From Pyrinomonadaceae bacterium (GTDB lineage: Bacteria > Acidobacteriota > Blastocatellia > Pyrinomonadales > Pyrinomonadaceae), in contig JAGOBH010000006.1 of assembly GCA_017983495.1 (NCBI GenBank), forward strand, positions 127,536 to 191,535: a stretch of DNA of 64,000 bases. Direction: 5' to 3'. A program made the translations under genes and the position numbers. Below the pieces are notes generated by a model that saw nothing but the letters and a program-made list of their open reading frames with translations, was not told the DNA's origin and ran no database searches. Positions 34,713 through 42,419 of this stretch are shown here, piece after piece. The stretch's first letter is position 1; each line of letters opens with the position of its first letter.

Positions 34713-34735
34713 AAAAAAGCGGCCAATTTGACCGC
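34713..34735 (-). terminator. Terminator or attenuator upstream of purH
   Basis: In minus sense GCGGTC-AAATT-GGCCGC is a 6-bp stem (one G-U) followed directly by TTTTTTG. It lies between the micro-ORF at 34828-34905 and purH. It either ends the micro-ORF transcript or acts as an attenuator in the purH leader. Confidence 0.65.
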
Positions 34736-34827
34736 CAACAAAACACTATTATTGCTGATTTTTATTGCGGCGGCGAATCATCGCCCCCGAGCATTGATAA
34801 AAAGCCGCTATCGTTAAGGTCACCGCG

Positions 34828-34905
34828 TTAGAAAAAGAACCGGCCCAGGAAGAGAAGGCTCAACACGAAAACCATAGCGTAGATAATGATTTTGATAAGA
34901 CTCAT
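34828..34905 (-). CDS. Candidate 25-residue membrane micro-protein
   Basis: ATG at 34905 to TAA at 34828 encodes MSLIKIIIYAMVFVLSLLFL plus GRFFF: one hydrophobic helix with a single Lys and Arg. It has its own downstream terminator-like hairpin. No clear ribosome-binding site precedes it. It may be a real membrane peptide or chance. The remaining 34736-34827 holds only a small GGCGA-TGAT-TCGCC hairpin. Confidence 0.35.
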   Translation of the reverse strand: MSLIKIIIYAMVFVLSLLFLGRFFF

Positions 34906-34980
34906 AAAATTACTTATGCTTAGACACTGAGTCTATTACTCGTTTGAACAAAGCCCAATTTTAAGTTTGTTCGGCTGCCG

Positions 34981-36465
34981 ATGTCAAAAAAAATCTTCTC
35001 ATTTCCAGCGGTTTTTGCCTCGGTTCTGATAATTTTACAATTCTTTACATTTTCCGCGGCTCAGGACGTCGATATTCGGGTCAAGATCACTGTCGCGGAT
35101 CAAATCCGCGCTGAGATATCCGGCCGGTTTTTGGATGCCGCAAAGGCCGTTAAGCCACGCGAGATGTGGTTCCTGGACGACTATGCCGGCATCGGCGGAC
35201 TGGCGAAACGTCGGTCCGATGTCCTGATCTACGACCGTTGGAATTACCTGATCGCCCGACGTGCGCTGTCATCAACAACCCGTGTACGCAGTGATATCGT
35301 CGGTGGATACCGATTTACGGTCGACCTGACGCCGTTGCCGTCGGCGAGTGCCGGTGCTCATGTTTCGTGGGCGAGCGGCGATGTCGGCCTGATCATGCTG
35401 GACGACATTTTCCCTCAAACAAACGCAAAGACCGCAAAAGTGACGTTGGAACTGCCCACCGGCTGGCAGGTTCTCGGCATTGATCCGCAGACCGGGCCGA
35501 ACATGTTTACCTTTTCTAATACCGAAAAGGCGGTCTTTTATATCGGCCGTGGCATTCGAAACCGGCAGATCCGTCGGTCGGGCCCGCCGCTCGATCTGGC
35601 GATGTCAGGCGAGTGGCTTTTCACCGACGAAGAGGCGGTTGCGATGACCACATCGATCTATACGGCATACGAACGCCTTTTCGGCGGTCTGCCCGACCGG
35701 GCCGCTCGAGTTTCACTGCTCAAGTTTCCTGTCGCGTCCCGGCCCGGTGCTTGGGAAGCGGAAACTCGTGGTTCTACCGTAACGATCCTTTCATCCGATA
35801 TGCCGTTCAAGGCACAGTCGATACAGCGTTTGCACGAACAGCTTCGGCACGAGATGTTCCACCTTTGGATACCGAACGCCGTAAATCTGAGCGGCAGCTA
35901 CGACTGGTTTTACGAAGGGTTTGCGATCTACGCCTCGCTAAAACACGGCGTTGCGGCCAATCAGATCCGATTCGATGACATGCTTGCATCGCTCGCTCAG
36001 GCATACAATATCGAAACGCTCCAGCCTGATAAACGATCGTTGGTGCAAGCGTCACGCGACCGCTGGCTGGGCGGTAATTCGCGTGTTTACGCACGCGGCA
36101 TGCTGGTCGCTTTCCTCTGCGATGTTCGCATGATGGAACGCTCGAAGGGGAAACGTGTTATCGAGGACGTCATCCGTGACATCTACCGCGGCAATCCGCT
36201 GACGGGCGAACGACGCGATGGCAATGACACCATTGTCGCGGCTCTCAGGTCGCATGCGGAACTTGTCCCGCTCGTTGAGCGTTATATTACCGGAGCCGAG
36301 CCCTTTGACTGGAGCAGCGAACTGGCCCTCGCCGGCATCGAACAAACCGGCGTGTCGCCCGGCATCAAATTGAATGTCACGTCCAAACCCACAGGACGGC
36401 AAAAGGATTTATTGGACCGTTTGGGTTATAATAACTGGCGAAAACTCGCCGGAACCTTGAAATGA
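34981..36465 (+). CDS. Secreted M1/M61-like gluzincin peptidase
   Basis: A 494-residue exported protein with a signal peptide (VFASVLIILQFFTFSAAQ). The zinc-peptidase motif HEMFH is in LRHEMFHLWIPNAVN, and the third ligand Glu is in WFYEGFAIYASL, about 20 residues later, as in gluzincins of the M1/M61 group. The N-terminal half is beta-rich, like the M61 'glycyl aminopeptidase' N-domain. It probably cleaves peptides outside the cytoplasm. The C-terminal PDZ of classical M61 enzymes is absent. The stop overlaps the next ATG by four bases. Confidence 0.78.
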   Translation: MSKKIFSFPAVFASVLIILQFFTFSAAQDVDIRVKITVADQIRAEISGRFLDAAKAVKPREMWFLDDYAGIGGLAKRRSDVLIYDRWNYLIARRALSSTTRVRSDIVGGYRFTVDLTPLPSASAGAHVSWASGDVGLIMLDDIFPQTNAKTAKVTLELPTGWQVLGIDPQTGPNMFTFSNTEKAVFYIGRGIRNRQIRRSGPPLDLAMSGEWLFTDEEAVAMTTSIYTAYERLFGGLPDRAARVSLLKFPVASRPGAWEAETRGSTVTILSSDMPFKAQSIQRLHEQLRHEMFHLWIPNAVNLSGSYDWFYEGFAIYASLKHGVAANQIRFDDMLASLAQAYNIETLQPDKRSLVQASRDRWLGGNSRVYARGMLVAFLCDVRMMERSKGKRVIEDVIRDIYRGNPLTGERRDGNDTIVAALRSHAELVPLVERYITGAEPFDWSSELALAGIEQTGVSPGIKLNVTSKPTGRQKDLLDRLGYNNWRKLAGTLK

Positions 36466-37607
36466 AAACGAAGTTAACGATCCTATTCTCCATATTGTTG
36501 TTTGCCCTCGCGGCAAGCGGCTGCACGTACATTGACCAGTCAGTAAGCAGTGTCTCGACCGTTCTCGGCACTGCTGATACGGCGACTGTGATCGCCAAGA
36601 CCGCTCAGATCCGAACGTCATACGCCGTGGTCGCTGCCGACCTGCTCGAGGTCAAACGCGGCGAGCAGCTCGATATCGTCGATCAGATGGAGTTTGAAAA
36701 AGTGCCGTGGTTCCGCGTTCGTGCCCGTGACGAAGCACAGACCGAAGGCTGGATCGAGGCTCAAAACGTCATCACCAGCGACACGCTCAAAAAATCAATG
36801 AAGCTCGCCGAAGAGTTTCAAAATACTACGCCGCAGGCCGCCGGCATTATTCGCTCCGCCTCTAACCTGCGTGCGGCTCCGGACATGACGCCCGAGAACG
36901 TCTTATTCAGGCTGGCTAACGGATCTACCTTTGAGATCATGTCGTGGAAATTCGTGCCTAAGCAAGAAGTGCCCGACGTCGATGACGCTCCGAAAGGCCA
37001 GCAGAAAACCGGCAAGCGTTCGAAAAACGCTGATATCGAGGCCGCTAAAGAGGCCGGCGAACCCGACAAGATCGAGGACAAATACGACATCTGGTATCAG
37101 GTCAAACTAGACCCGTCTGTCTCGCCCGCTCCGGCCGGATGGCTGTTCGGCCGTCAGGTCGAGCTACAGGTGCCGAGCGACATCGTCTTTTTTCAGCAAA
37201 ATAACCGTAAGTTCATCACCTGGCAGCGTCTCGACGCAGAAACGGCCGATCGGGGAACCGTTGGCCGCGGTACGACACCGGGCAGTTGGGTCATCCTGAC
37301 CAGAACCAACGCCGTAAAGGCGATAGATGGCATTGAGCCCGACTTTGACGGCATCATGGTCCTTGCGTTCGATAAATACGACCAGAGCTATTACACCGTC
37401 TGGCGTAACCCCAACAACACCGAGGTGTGGGGAACTCTGCCCTTAAAGGTCGAGGGCCGCGGCGACAACAAGACATTTACGCTACAGCTGCGAAATGCCG
37501 AAGGCCGGATGGATACGAAGCAATTTGTCGTATTCAAGGACAAGGCCCGATTAAAGGTCACGCCGCCCGAGGACATTGCCCAATACCTGACCAAGCCGGC
37601 GAAATGA
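36462..37607 (+). CDS. SH3-domain lipoprotein
   Basis: A 381-residue lipoprotein. The lipobox is in LFALAASGCTY. At least two SH3b-like segments are visible: AQIRTSYAVVAADLLEVKRGEQL...GWIEAQNV (about residues 48-105) and IIRSASNLRAAPDMTPENVLFRL...GWLFGRQVEL (about 127-240). A basic/acidic linker (QQKTGKRSKNADIEAAKEAG) interrupts the second. The C-terminal 140 residues are unassigned. SH3b domains often bind cell-wall peptides. It is coupled to the upstream peptidase by ATGA. Confidence 0.72.
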   Translation: MKTKLTILFSILLFALAASGCTYIDQSVSSVSTVLGTADTATVIAKTAQIRTSYAVVAADLLEVKRGEQLDIVDQMEFEKVPWFRVRARDEAQTEGWIEAQNVITSDTLKKSMKLAEEFQNTTPQAAGIIRSASNLRAAPDMTPENVLFRLANGSTFEIMSWKFVPKQEVPDVDDAPKGQQKTGKRSKNADIEAAKEAGEPDKIEDKYDIWYQVKLDPSVSPAPAGWLFGRQVELQVPSDIVFFQQNNRKFITWQRLDAETADRGTVGRGTTPGSWVILTRTNAVKAIDGIEPDFDGIMVLAFDKYDQSYYTVWRNPNNTEVWGTLPLKVEGRGDNKTFTLQLRNAEGRMDTKQFVVFKDKARLKVTPPEDIAQYLTKPAK

Positions 37608-37614
37608 TCGACCG

Positions 37615-37908
37615 ATGACCGATGAAAGCCCATTTCCCGAACCGTTCGAGATCGAGATAACCGACTCGATCGATCTTCACGCGTTCAGCCCCAAAGACAC
37701 CAAAAAGGTCGTCATCGCTTATCTCGAAGAGGCTCGAAAAAAAGGGTTTACCATTGTCCGCATCGTGCACGGCAAGGGCATCGGGGTTCAACGCGAGATC
37801 GTCAGGTCGGTGCTTGCGGAAACGCCGTTTGTGGGAAAGTTTAAGGACGCTCCCGAGTTTTCTGGCAGTTGGGGGGCGACCATCGCCGAGTTTGACCGCG
37901 CCGATTAG
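37615..37908 (+). CDS. Smr-domain protein
   Basis: A 97-residue stand-alone Smr domain: IDLHAFSPKDTKKVVIAYLEEA (D-L-H) and IVRIVHGKGIGVQREIVRSVL (H-G-K-G), then a C-terminal GSWGATIAEF. Smr domains are found at the end of MutS2 and in small nucleases acting on nicked DNA or stalled mRNA. The role here is unknown. Its last four bases overlap the convergent gene at 37905. Confidence 0.85.
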   Translation: MTDESPFPEPFEIEITDSIDLHAFSPKDTKKVVIAYLEEARKKGFTIVRIVHGKGIGVQREIVRSVLAETPFVGKFKDAPEFSGSWGATIAEFDRAD

Positions 37909-38168
37909 TGTTCCTCGATAACGTCAGCCCACGTTTCGTCCTCGATCAAGTGTTCGGACATGTGACGGCTTATCATCTCTTCCTGGGCGGCAACGCGGGC
38001 TTCGGCGCGTTCGAGACGCTCCAGCAGCTTAGCCGACCGACGCTCGAGGCTCCGCACATACTGTTTCCGTTCGCGGTCGAGCCTGTCGAAGTAGAACATG
38101 TATGCGAACTGGAACCCGGTAATACCGATCAGCACAAAAAGCAGACAAATCAGTGTGTACATCAGCAT
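37905..38168 (-). CDS. Small membrane protein with coiled coil
   Basis: An 87-residue protein: one N-terminal membrane helix (MLMYTLICLLFVLIGITGFQF), then a charged coiled coil (DRERKQYVRSLERRSAKLLERLERAEARVAAQEE) and an acidic tail. The layout resembles small scaffold proteins such as phage-shock or LapA-like proteins, but I do not assign it. It has a promoter with a perfect TATAAT at 38230-38235. Confidence 0.6.
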   Translation of the reverse strand: MLMYTLICLLFVLIGITGFQFAYMFYFDRLDRERKQYVRSLERRSAKLLERLERAEARVAAQEEMISRHMSEHLIEDETWADVIEEH

Positions 38169-38229
38169 AATTGCGTCACCTCCGCCGCAGGCAGCTGCGT
38201 AGCTAAGTTCGAGCGGATGGAATTTCCCA

Positions 38230-38266
38230 ATTATACTCTTGACCGGTGTCGCTGGAAAGGTAAAAA
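38230..38266. promoter_or_regulatory. Overlapping divergent promoters
   Basis: Minus strand: TTTCCA (38258-38253), 17 bases, TATAAT (38235-38230), facing the gene at 37905-38168. Plus strand: TTGACC (38239-38244), 16 bases, TAAAAA (38261-38266), facing the DUF6941 gene at 38304. The two overlap, so they may compete. Confidence 0.5.
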
Positions 38267-38303
38267 TTAGCCTACAAATTGGCTCCGGATATTTGCACCT
38301 AAT

Positions 38304-38738
38304 ATGGGAACACAGACATTAACTCTCGAATACACGCTGCTGTGCGACGACGTTCGCATTGAGATGGGCAACAAGATCTCGCTGATGGGCATTTTTCAGA
38401 ACATCATGGTCGAACAATTGCCCGTTTCGCTGATCAAGTTTGCGGTCATTAACCACTGGCGTGGCGAAGGGAACCACCAGACCGAGGTGCGAATACTCGC
38501 TCCGGACAAAGTCAACATCGTCGTCACATCGCAGCCGACGGTGATCGAACTCTCCGTCGGCGGGTTCACCGATAACGTCAGCTTTTTTGTCAACGTAGTA
38601 TTTCCCGACGCCGGCACCTACTGGGTACAGACGATCGCCAATGGAAGTGTCATCGACGAATTCCCGCTGATCGTCGCCGATTCCGAAAGCATGAACCCCA
38701 TCAACTCCGCCGAAGAGATCACCGAAACGATCAACTAG
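38304..38738 (+). CDS. DUF6941 family protein
   Basis: A 144-residue soluble beta-rich protein of the DUF6941 type. It begins TLEYTLLCDDVRIEMGNKISLMGIF, the typical opening, and ends with a beta-sandwich pattern (FVNVVFPDAGTYWVQTIANG). Its function is unknown. No signal peptide or membrane helix. It is followed by a repeat-rich non-coding region whose first units contain terminator-like hairpins. Confidence 0.75.
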   Translation: MGTQTLTLEYTLLCDDVRIEMGNKISLMGIFQNIMVEQLPVSLIKFAVINHWRGEGNHQTEVRILAPDKVNIVVTSQPTVIELSVGGFTDNVSFFVNVVFPDAGTYWVQTIANGSVIDEFPLIVADSESMNPINSAEEITETIN

Positions 38739-38770
38739 CTAGTTACACCATTTCGTCACAATTTAACGTG

Positions 38771-39050
38771 TCCCATCTGTCCCACGTCACTTCAAGTGGG
38801 ACAGCAAGTGGGACAGGCTAAATAGTGTCAATGCGATAGTTAGGTCTGCTGTCCCAGAATTGGGACAGTTTTCAAATTTTTTCAGATCAGCGATTTTCAG
38901 CCAGATCACGTCCCGGGCGACATGATCTTGAGACCGGTCCCAACTGTCCCACGCAAGTTCAAGTGGGACAGTAAGTGGGACAGGTTAAACTCTGTCAATA
39001 AGACGGTTAGGTCTGCTGTCCCAAATTTGGGACAGTTTTCAAATTTTTTC
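38771..39050. repeat. Two 113-bp repeats built from TGGGACAG half-sites
   Basis: Units at 38771-38883 and 38938-39050 are 167 bp apart without indels and differ at scattered positions. Each contains CTGTCCCAC facing GTGGGACAG (9-bp stem), a further AAGTGGGACAGG, then CTGTCCCA-N4-TGGGACAG followed by TTTTCAAATTTTTTC. The whole region holds about eleven TGGGACAG words in both orientations. The second hairpin with its T-run could end transcription of the DUF6941 gene; the array could also be an operator. No ORF is seen. Confidence 0.8.
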
Positions 39051-39206
39051 GGACGCCACCGTTGTTTTTAAGTTGTCAATGATCAAATTCCTGATATCAA
39101 TTCTATCATCTGTGTCAACTGAGCGTGCGTATTGCGATCGTGAAACACGGACGACAGAACAGGAATCGAGGCAGCGCCGTACCTGGAGGCTGGGAACGCG
39201 GGTTTA

Positions 39207-39559
39207 ATTCCGGACTTTAACCAGCGGCAAGGAGCGGGGGCAAGCCGCCCTTTCCAACTGTGAGTGATTGGCTTGAATACGTCGCGATTATCACGGCGAG
39301 GATTAAGGCTGGAATACTCAGGAATAGATCTGACAGTCAGTAAGGCTGGTTTACCGCCGCTCTTTGACCGGCCGCAAAGAGCGGGGGCAAGCCTCCCTTC
39401 CTAACTGTAAGTGATCGGCTTGAATACTTCGCGATTATCATTGCGAGGATCAAGGCTGGAATACTCAAGAATAGATCTGACAGTCAGGAAGACTGGTTTA
39501 CCGCCGCTCTTTGACCGGCCGCAAAGAGCGGGGGCAAGCCGCCCTTTCTAACTGTAAGG
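39207..39559. repeat. 147-bp tandem repeat, about 2.4 copies
   Basis: Copies at 39207-39353 (most diverged), 39354-39500 and 39501-39559 (partial) keep an exact 147-bp period. Copies 2 and 3 begin with CCGCTCTTTG and CAAAGAGCGG, a perfect 10-bp hairpin. The unit also holds CTTCGC...GCGAGG and CTGACAGTCAG palindromes. Stops occur in all frames, so it is non-coding. From 39051 to 39206 I see no gene; its end (TACCTGGAGGCTGGGAACGCGGG) looks like another dispersed repeat. Confidence 0.8.
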
Positions 39560-39603
39560 GATTTACCTGAAGACAATGCTCTCAGGTCTTGGTTTTCAAG
39601 GTG

Positions 39604-40251
39604 TTACTTTTCTGAGCGAGAGGTTTCGAGGGTGATGGCCAGGCGGTAGATCGCGGGTTCTGAGACGTCGATCTCTTTTGAGCCGGTGACGCCGTTGTAG
39701 CGGGCGGTGACGCGGAGTTTGGCGGCACCTTCGGGTTGGCGAAAGGTGAATTCGCCGCTGATATTGGTCGTCGAACTAGCTAGCTTTTTGACGGAGCCAT
39801 CGGAATTTATGCGCTCAAGGTCGACCTTGGCACCGATAACGCTGGTGCCTTCCTTAAAGAAAATACTGCCTTTGACGATGACGAGCGAGCCCTGATCGGG
39901 CGAGAGTATGAGCTTGTCGCCGAGATCGCCGGTCGAGCCGCTGTTGACCTTTACCTTGTACAAAACGCCGCTGGCGTAGCCCTTGGCGTCGAAAACGAGG
40001 TTGTATTCACCTGCGGTGAGGCCGTCGAGCACGAATTCGCCCTTGTTGTTGGCGGTCGCTGTCTTGACGTCCTTGCCGTCCTGTCGGGCCGTAACGGTCG
40101 CTCCGGCAATGCCGGAGCCTTTGGTGCTGCGAACCTTGCCCTTTAGGCTGCCCGTGGTCTGAGCGTAAGCGGCGGGCAACAGGCAAAACGCCGCAAGGAG
40201 AAACGCGGCCGCAAGATTCAAAGGTAATGTACGAAAACTAAACTTATGCAT
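39604..40251 (-). CDS. Secreted carboxypeptidase-regulatory-like (CNA-B-type) domain protein
   Basis: A 215-residue exported protein with signal peptide (LNLAAAFLLAAFCLLPAAYAQ). It has one clear carboxypeptidase-regulatory-like beta-sandwich (GSLKGKVRSTKGSGIAGATVTARQ ... GEFVLDGLTAGEYNLVFDAKGY) and a second, weaker one (LVIVKGSIFFKEGTSVIGAKVDL ... GEFTFRQPEGAAKLRVTAR). These are binding or structural modules without catalysis. Its start overlaps the end of the epimerase gene by eight bases. Confidence 0.78.
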   Translation of the reverse strand: MHKFSFRTLPLNLAAAFLLAAFCLLPAAYAQTTGSLKGKVRSTKGSGIAGATVTARQDGKDVKTATANNKGEFVLDGLTAGEYNLVFDAKGYASGVLYKVKVNSGSTGDLGDKLILSPDQGSLVIVKGSIFFKEGTSVIGAKVDLERINSDGSVKKLASSTTNISGEFTFRQPEGAAKLRVTARYNGVTGSKEIDVSEPAIYRLAITLETSRSEK

Positions 40252-41230
40252 TGGTTCCGAGACCGCTCATCTCTCTGCGTAATTCGGCGGCTACATCATT
40301 GATGATGTTATCAAGCGTTCGGGTTGGCTGGTAGCCGATCAGACGCTCCGCCTTTTCGAGGTTCGGGACACGCCGCTGCATGTCCTCGAAGCCAGCTCCG
40401 TACGCTTCGTCATAGGAAATGAACTTGATCTCGCTCGAGCTGCCGGTCAGGGCGATCGCCCGTTTGGCAAGGTCGAGAATGGTGACCTCTTCGCTATTGC
40501 CGAGATTGACGACCGTCCCGAAACACGCGGGCGTTTCGATCAGCTTGGTGAGCCCACCGATAACGTCTGCAACATGGCCGAAGCAGCGTGACTGGCTGCC
40601 GTCGCCGTGAACCTCGATCGTCTCATTTTTGAGCGCGGCCTGGACAAAGCGCGGGACGACCATGCCGTAATGGCCGGTCTGACGCGGCCCGACGGTGTTG
40701 AAAAGACGGCAAACGGCGACGGGCAACTGCGTTTCTTTCCAGTGGGCCAGTGCGAGAAATTCGTCAAGCGTTTTGGCACACGCGTATGCCCAGCGGTGTT
40801 TGTCGGTGCCGCCTGTCAGCAGGTCGTCATCCTCGCTAAAGGGAACCGTGATGCCTTTGCCGTACACCTCGCTGGTCGACGGTATGAGCACGCGTTTGCG
40901 GTACCGCGAACAATATTTGAGAACGGCGTCGGTGCCGTGAAATATGGTCTCGATCGTCTTGACGGGCTGCTCCATGATCAGCCGCACGCCGACCGCACTC
41001 GCCATGTGATAGACACGGTCAGTCTCGCGGATCAGTCGCTCCATCAGTTGGGCGTTGAGTACCGTGTCGATGATCAGGCGAAAATTCGGGTTATCTTCGA
41101 GATGAGCGATATTGGCGTAACGGCCGGTCGAGAGATCGTCAATGACGGTCACTTCGTGGCCCTCAGCAAGAAGTTGGTCGGATAGGTGGCTGCCGATAAA
41201 TCCGGCCCCGCCGGTGATGAGTATTTTCAT
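40244..41230 (-). CDS. NAD-dependent nucleotide-sugar epimerase/dehydratase
   Basis: A 328-residue extended short-chain dehydrogenase. The NAD-binding motif is [14 protein letters not shown], with VYHMASAVGV and ILIPSTSEVYG-type strands after it. The catalytic YxxxK is in WAYACAKTLDEF. VCRLFNTVGPRQTGHYGMVV and HGDGSQSRCFGHVADV are substrate-side motifs shared with UDP-glucose 4-epimerases and UDP-glucuronate decarboxylases. The exact sugar is not certain. It lies with a related enzyme at 41362, suggesting a role in surface polysaccharide sugars. Confidence 0.85.
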   Translation of the reverse strand: MKILITGGAGFIGSHLSDQLLAEGHEVTVIDDLSTGRYANIAHLEDNPNFRLIIDTVLNAQLMERLIRETDRVYHMASAVGVRLIMEQPVKTIETIFHGTDAVLKYCSRYRKRVLIPSTSEVYGKGITVPFSEDDDLLTGGTDKHRWAYACAKTLDEFLALAHWKETQLPVAVCRLFNTVGPRQTGHYGMVVPRFVQAALKNETIEVHGDGSQSRCFGHVADVIGGLTKLIETPACFGTVVNLGNSEEVTILDLAKRAIALTGSSSEIKFISYDEAYGAGFEDMQRRVPNLEKAERLIGYQPTRTLDNIINDVAAELRREMSGLGTNA

Positions 41231-41235
41231 ATTAA

Positions 41236-41345
41236 GTTGCCACTAGCTTTAGTTAGTGGAAAGTCTTTTAACAAGGTCGTGGTCAGTTCGGCTAAAGCCG
41301 AGAGCTACATAGAAATTTAACCACTAGCTGAAGCTAGTGGCAACT
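41236..41345. repeat. REP pair (GTTGCCACTAGCT ... AGCTAGTGGCAAC)
   Basis: Two inverted palindromic units, GTTGCCACTAGCTTTAGTTA-GTGG at 41236 and CCACTAGCTGAAGCTAGTGG-CAAC ending at 41344, face each other. Between them is a small TCGGCTAAAGCCGA palindrome. This is the usual form of a REP doublet linked to REP-associated transposases. It separates the two epimerase genes. Confidence 0.75.
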
Positions 41346-41361
41346 AATAGGTCTCTTCACC

Positions 41362-42306
41362 TCAAGATCCGTTCTTGATCGTATTTTTGAAATATTCGAC
41401 CGTCTTCGCCAGACCATCACGAAGCGGTACGGTCGGTTCCCAGCCGAGCAGGGATTTGGCACGGTCGATATTTGGTTTTCGCTGTTTCGGGTCGTCTTGC
41501 GGCAGCGGCAGATGTTCGATGTCGATAGTTCGTCCAGTCGCGTTTCCGACCTCGGCGGCAAGTTCGTTCATCGTGAATTCGCCGGGATTGCCGATGTTGA
41601 CCGGCAAATGGATGTCTTCGGCTTCGGTATTCATCAGCCGGATAAAGCCCTCGACGAGGTCGCTGACATAGCAGAACGAACGCGTCTGCTCGCCCGAGCC
41701 ATAGATCGTCAGTTTCTGTCCGCGAAGTGCCTGGACGATGAAATTGGACACGACGCGGCCGTCATTTTCGAGCATTCGCTCGCCGTAAGTATTGAAAATA
41801 CGAATGATACGCGTGTCTACGCGGCTCTGGCGATGATAGTCCATCATCAAAGTTTCGGCAACGCGTTTACCTTCGTCGTAGCAGCTGCGAAGCCCGATCG
41901 GGTTGACGTTACCGTTGTAGCTTTCGGTCTGCGGATGTTCGAACGGGTCGCCGTAAACCTCGGACGTCGATGCTTGCAGAATGCGTGCCTTCACACGCTT
42001 TGCCATGCCGAGCATGTTTATCATGCCCATTACATTGGTCTTGACGGTCTTGATCGGATTGTATTGATAATGAACCGGCGACGCGGGACACGCCAGATTA
42101 TAGATCTGATCGACCTCGAGCAAGATCGGTTCGGTCACATCGTGACGGACCAGCTCGAAGGCATCGTTGTGCATCAAGTGGGCGATATTTGCCTTGCGTC
42201 CGGTAAAGAAATTGTCGAGGCAAATAACCTCGTTGCCTTCGTTTAGCAGACGCTCGCAAAGGTGCGAACCGATGAACCCGGCACCGCCGGTGACTAGAAT
42301 TCTCAT
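41362..42306 (-). CDS. UDP-glucuronate decarboxylase (UDP-xylose synthase)
   Basis: A 314-residue short-chain dehydrogenase that converts UDP-glucuronate to UDP-xylose. Typical motifs: [55 protein letters not shown], the active-site YxxxK in [33 protein letters not shown], and [17 protein letters not shown]. The CPASPVHYQ and RSCYDEGKR segments are specific to this enzyme group. The frame is open to 42354, but those residues come from a dispersed repeat; I use the ATG at 42306. Confidence 0.92.
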   Translation of the reverse strand: MRILVTGGAGFIGSHLCERLLNEGNEVICLDNFFTGRKANIAHLMHNDAFELVRHDVTEPILLEVDQIYNLACPASPVHYQYNPIKTVKTNVMGMINMLGMAKRVKARILQASTSEVYGDPFEHPQTESYNGNVNPIGLRSCYDEGKRVAETLMMDYHRQSRVDTRIIRIFNTYGERMLENDGRVVSNFIVQALRGQKLTIYGSGEQTRSFCYVSDLVEGFIRLMNTEAEDIHLPVNIGNPGEFTMNELAAEVGNATGRTIDIEHLPLPQDDPKQRKPNIDRAKSLLGWEPTVPLRDGLAKTVEYFKNTIKNGS

Positions 42307-42313
42307 ATTTGAT

Positions 42314-42415
<102 letters not shown>

Positions 42416-42419
42416 TTTC

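Noticed and set aside
34690..34830. ZTP (pfl) riboswitch upstream of purH
   Set aside because: The expected conserved pseudoknot words could not be found in the leader.
39207..39559. Protein repeat or CRISPR array
   Set aside because: The 147-bp period is a multiple of three, but stops occur in every frame. The units are long and adjacent without short repeat-spacer structure, so it is not CRISPR.
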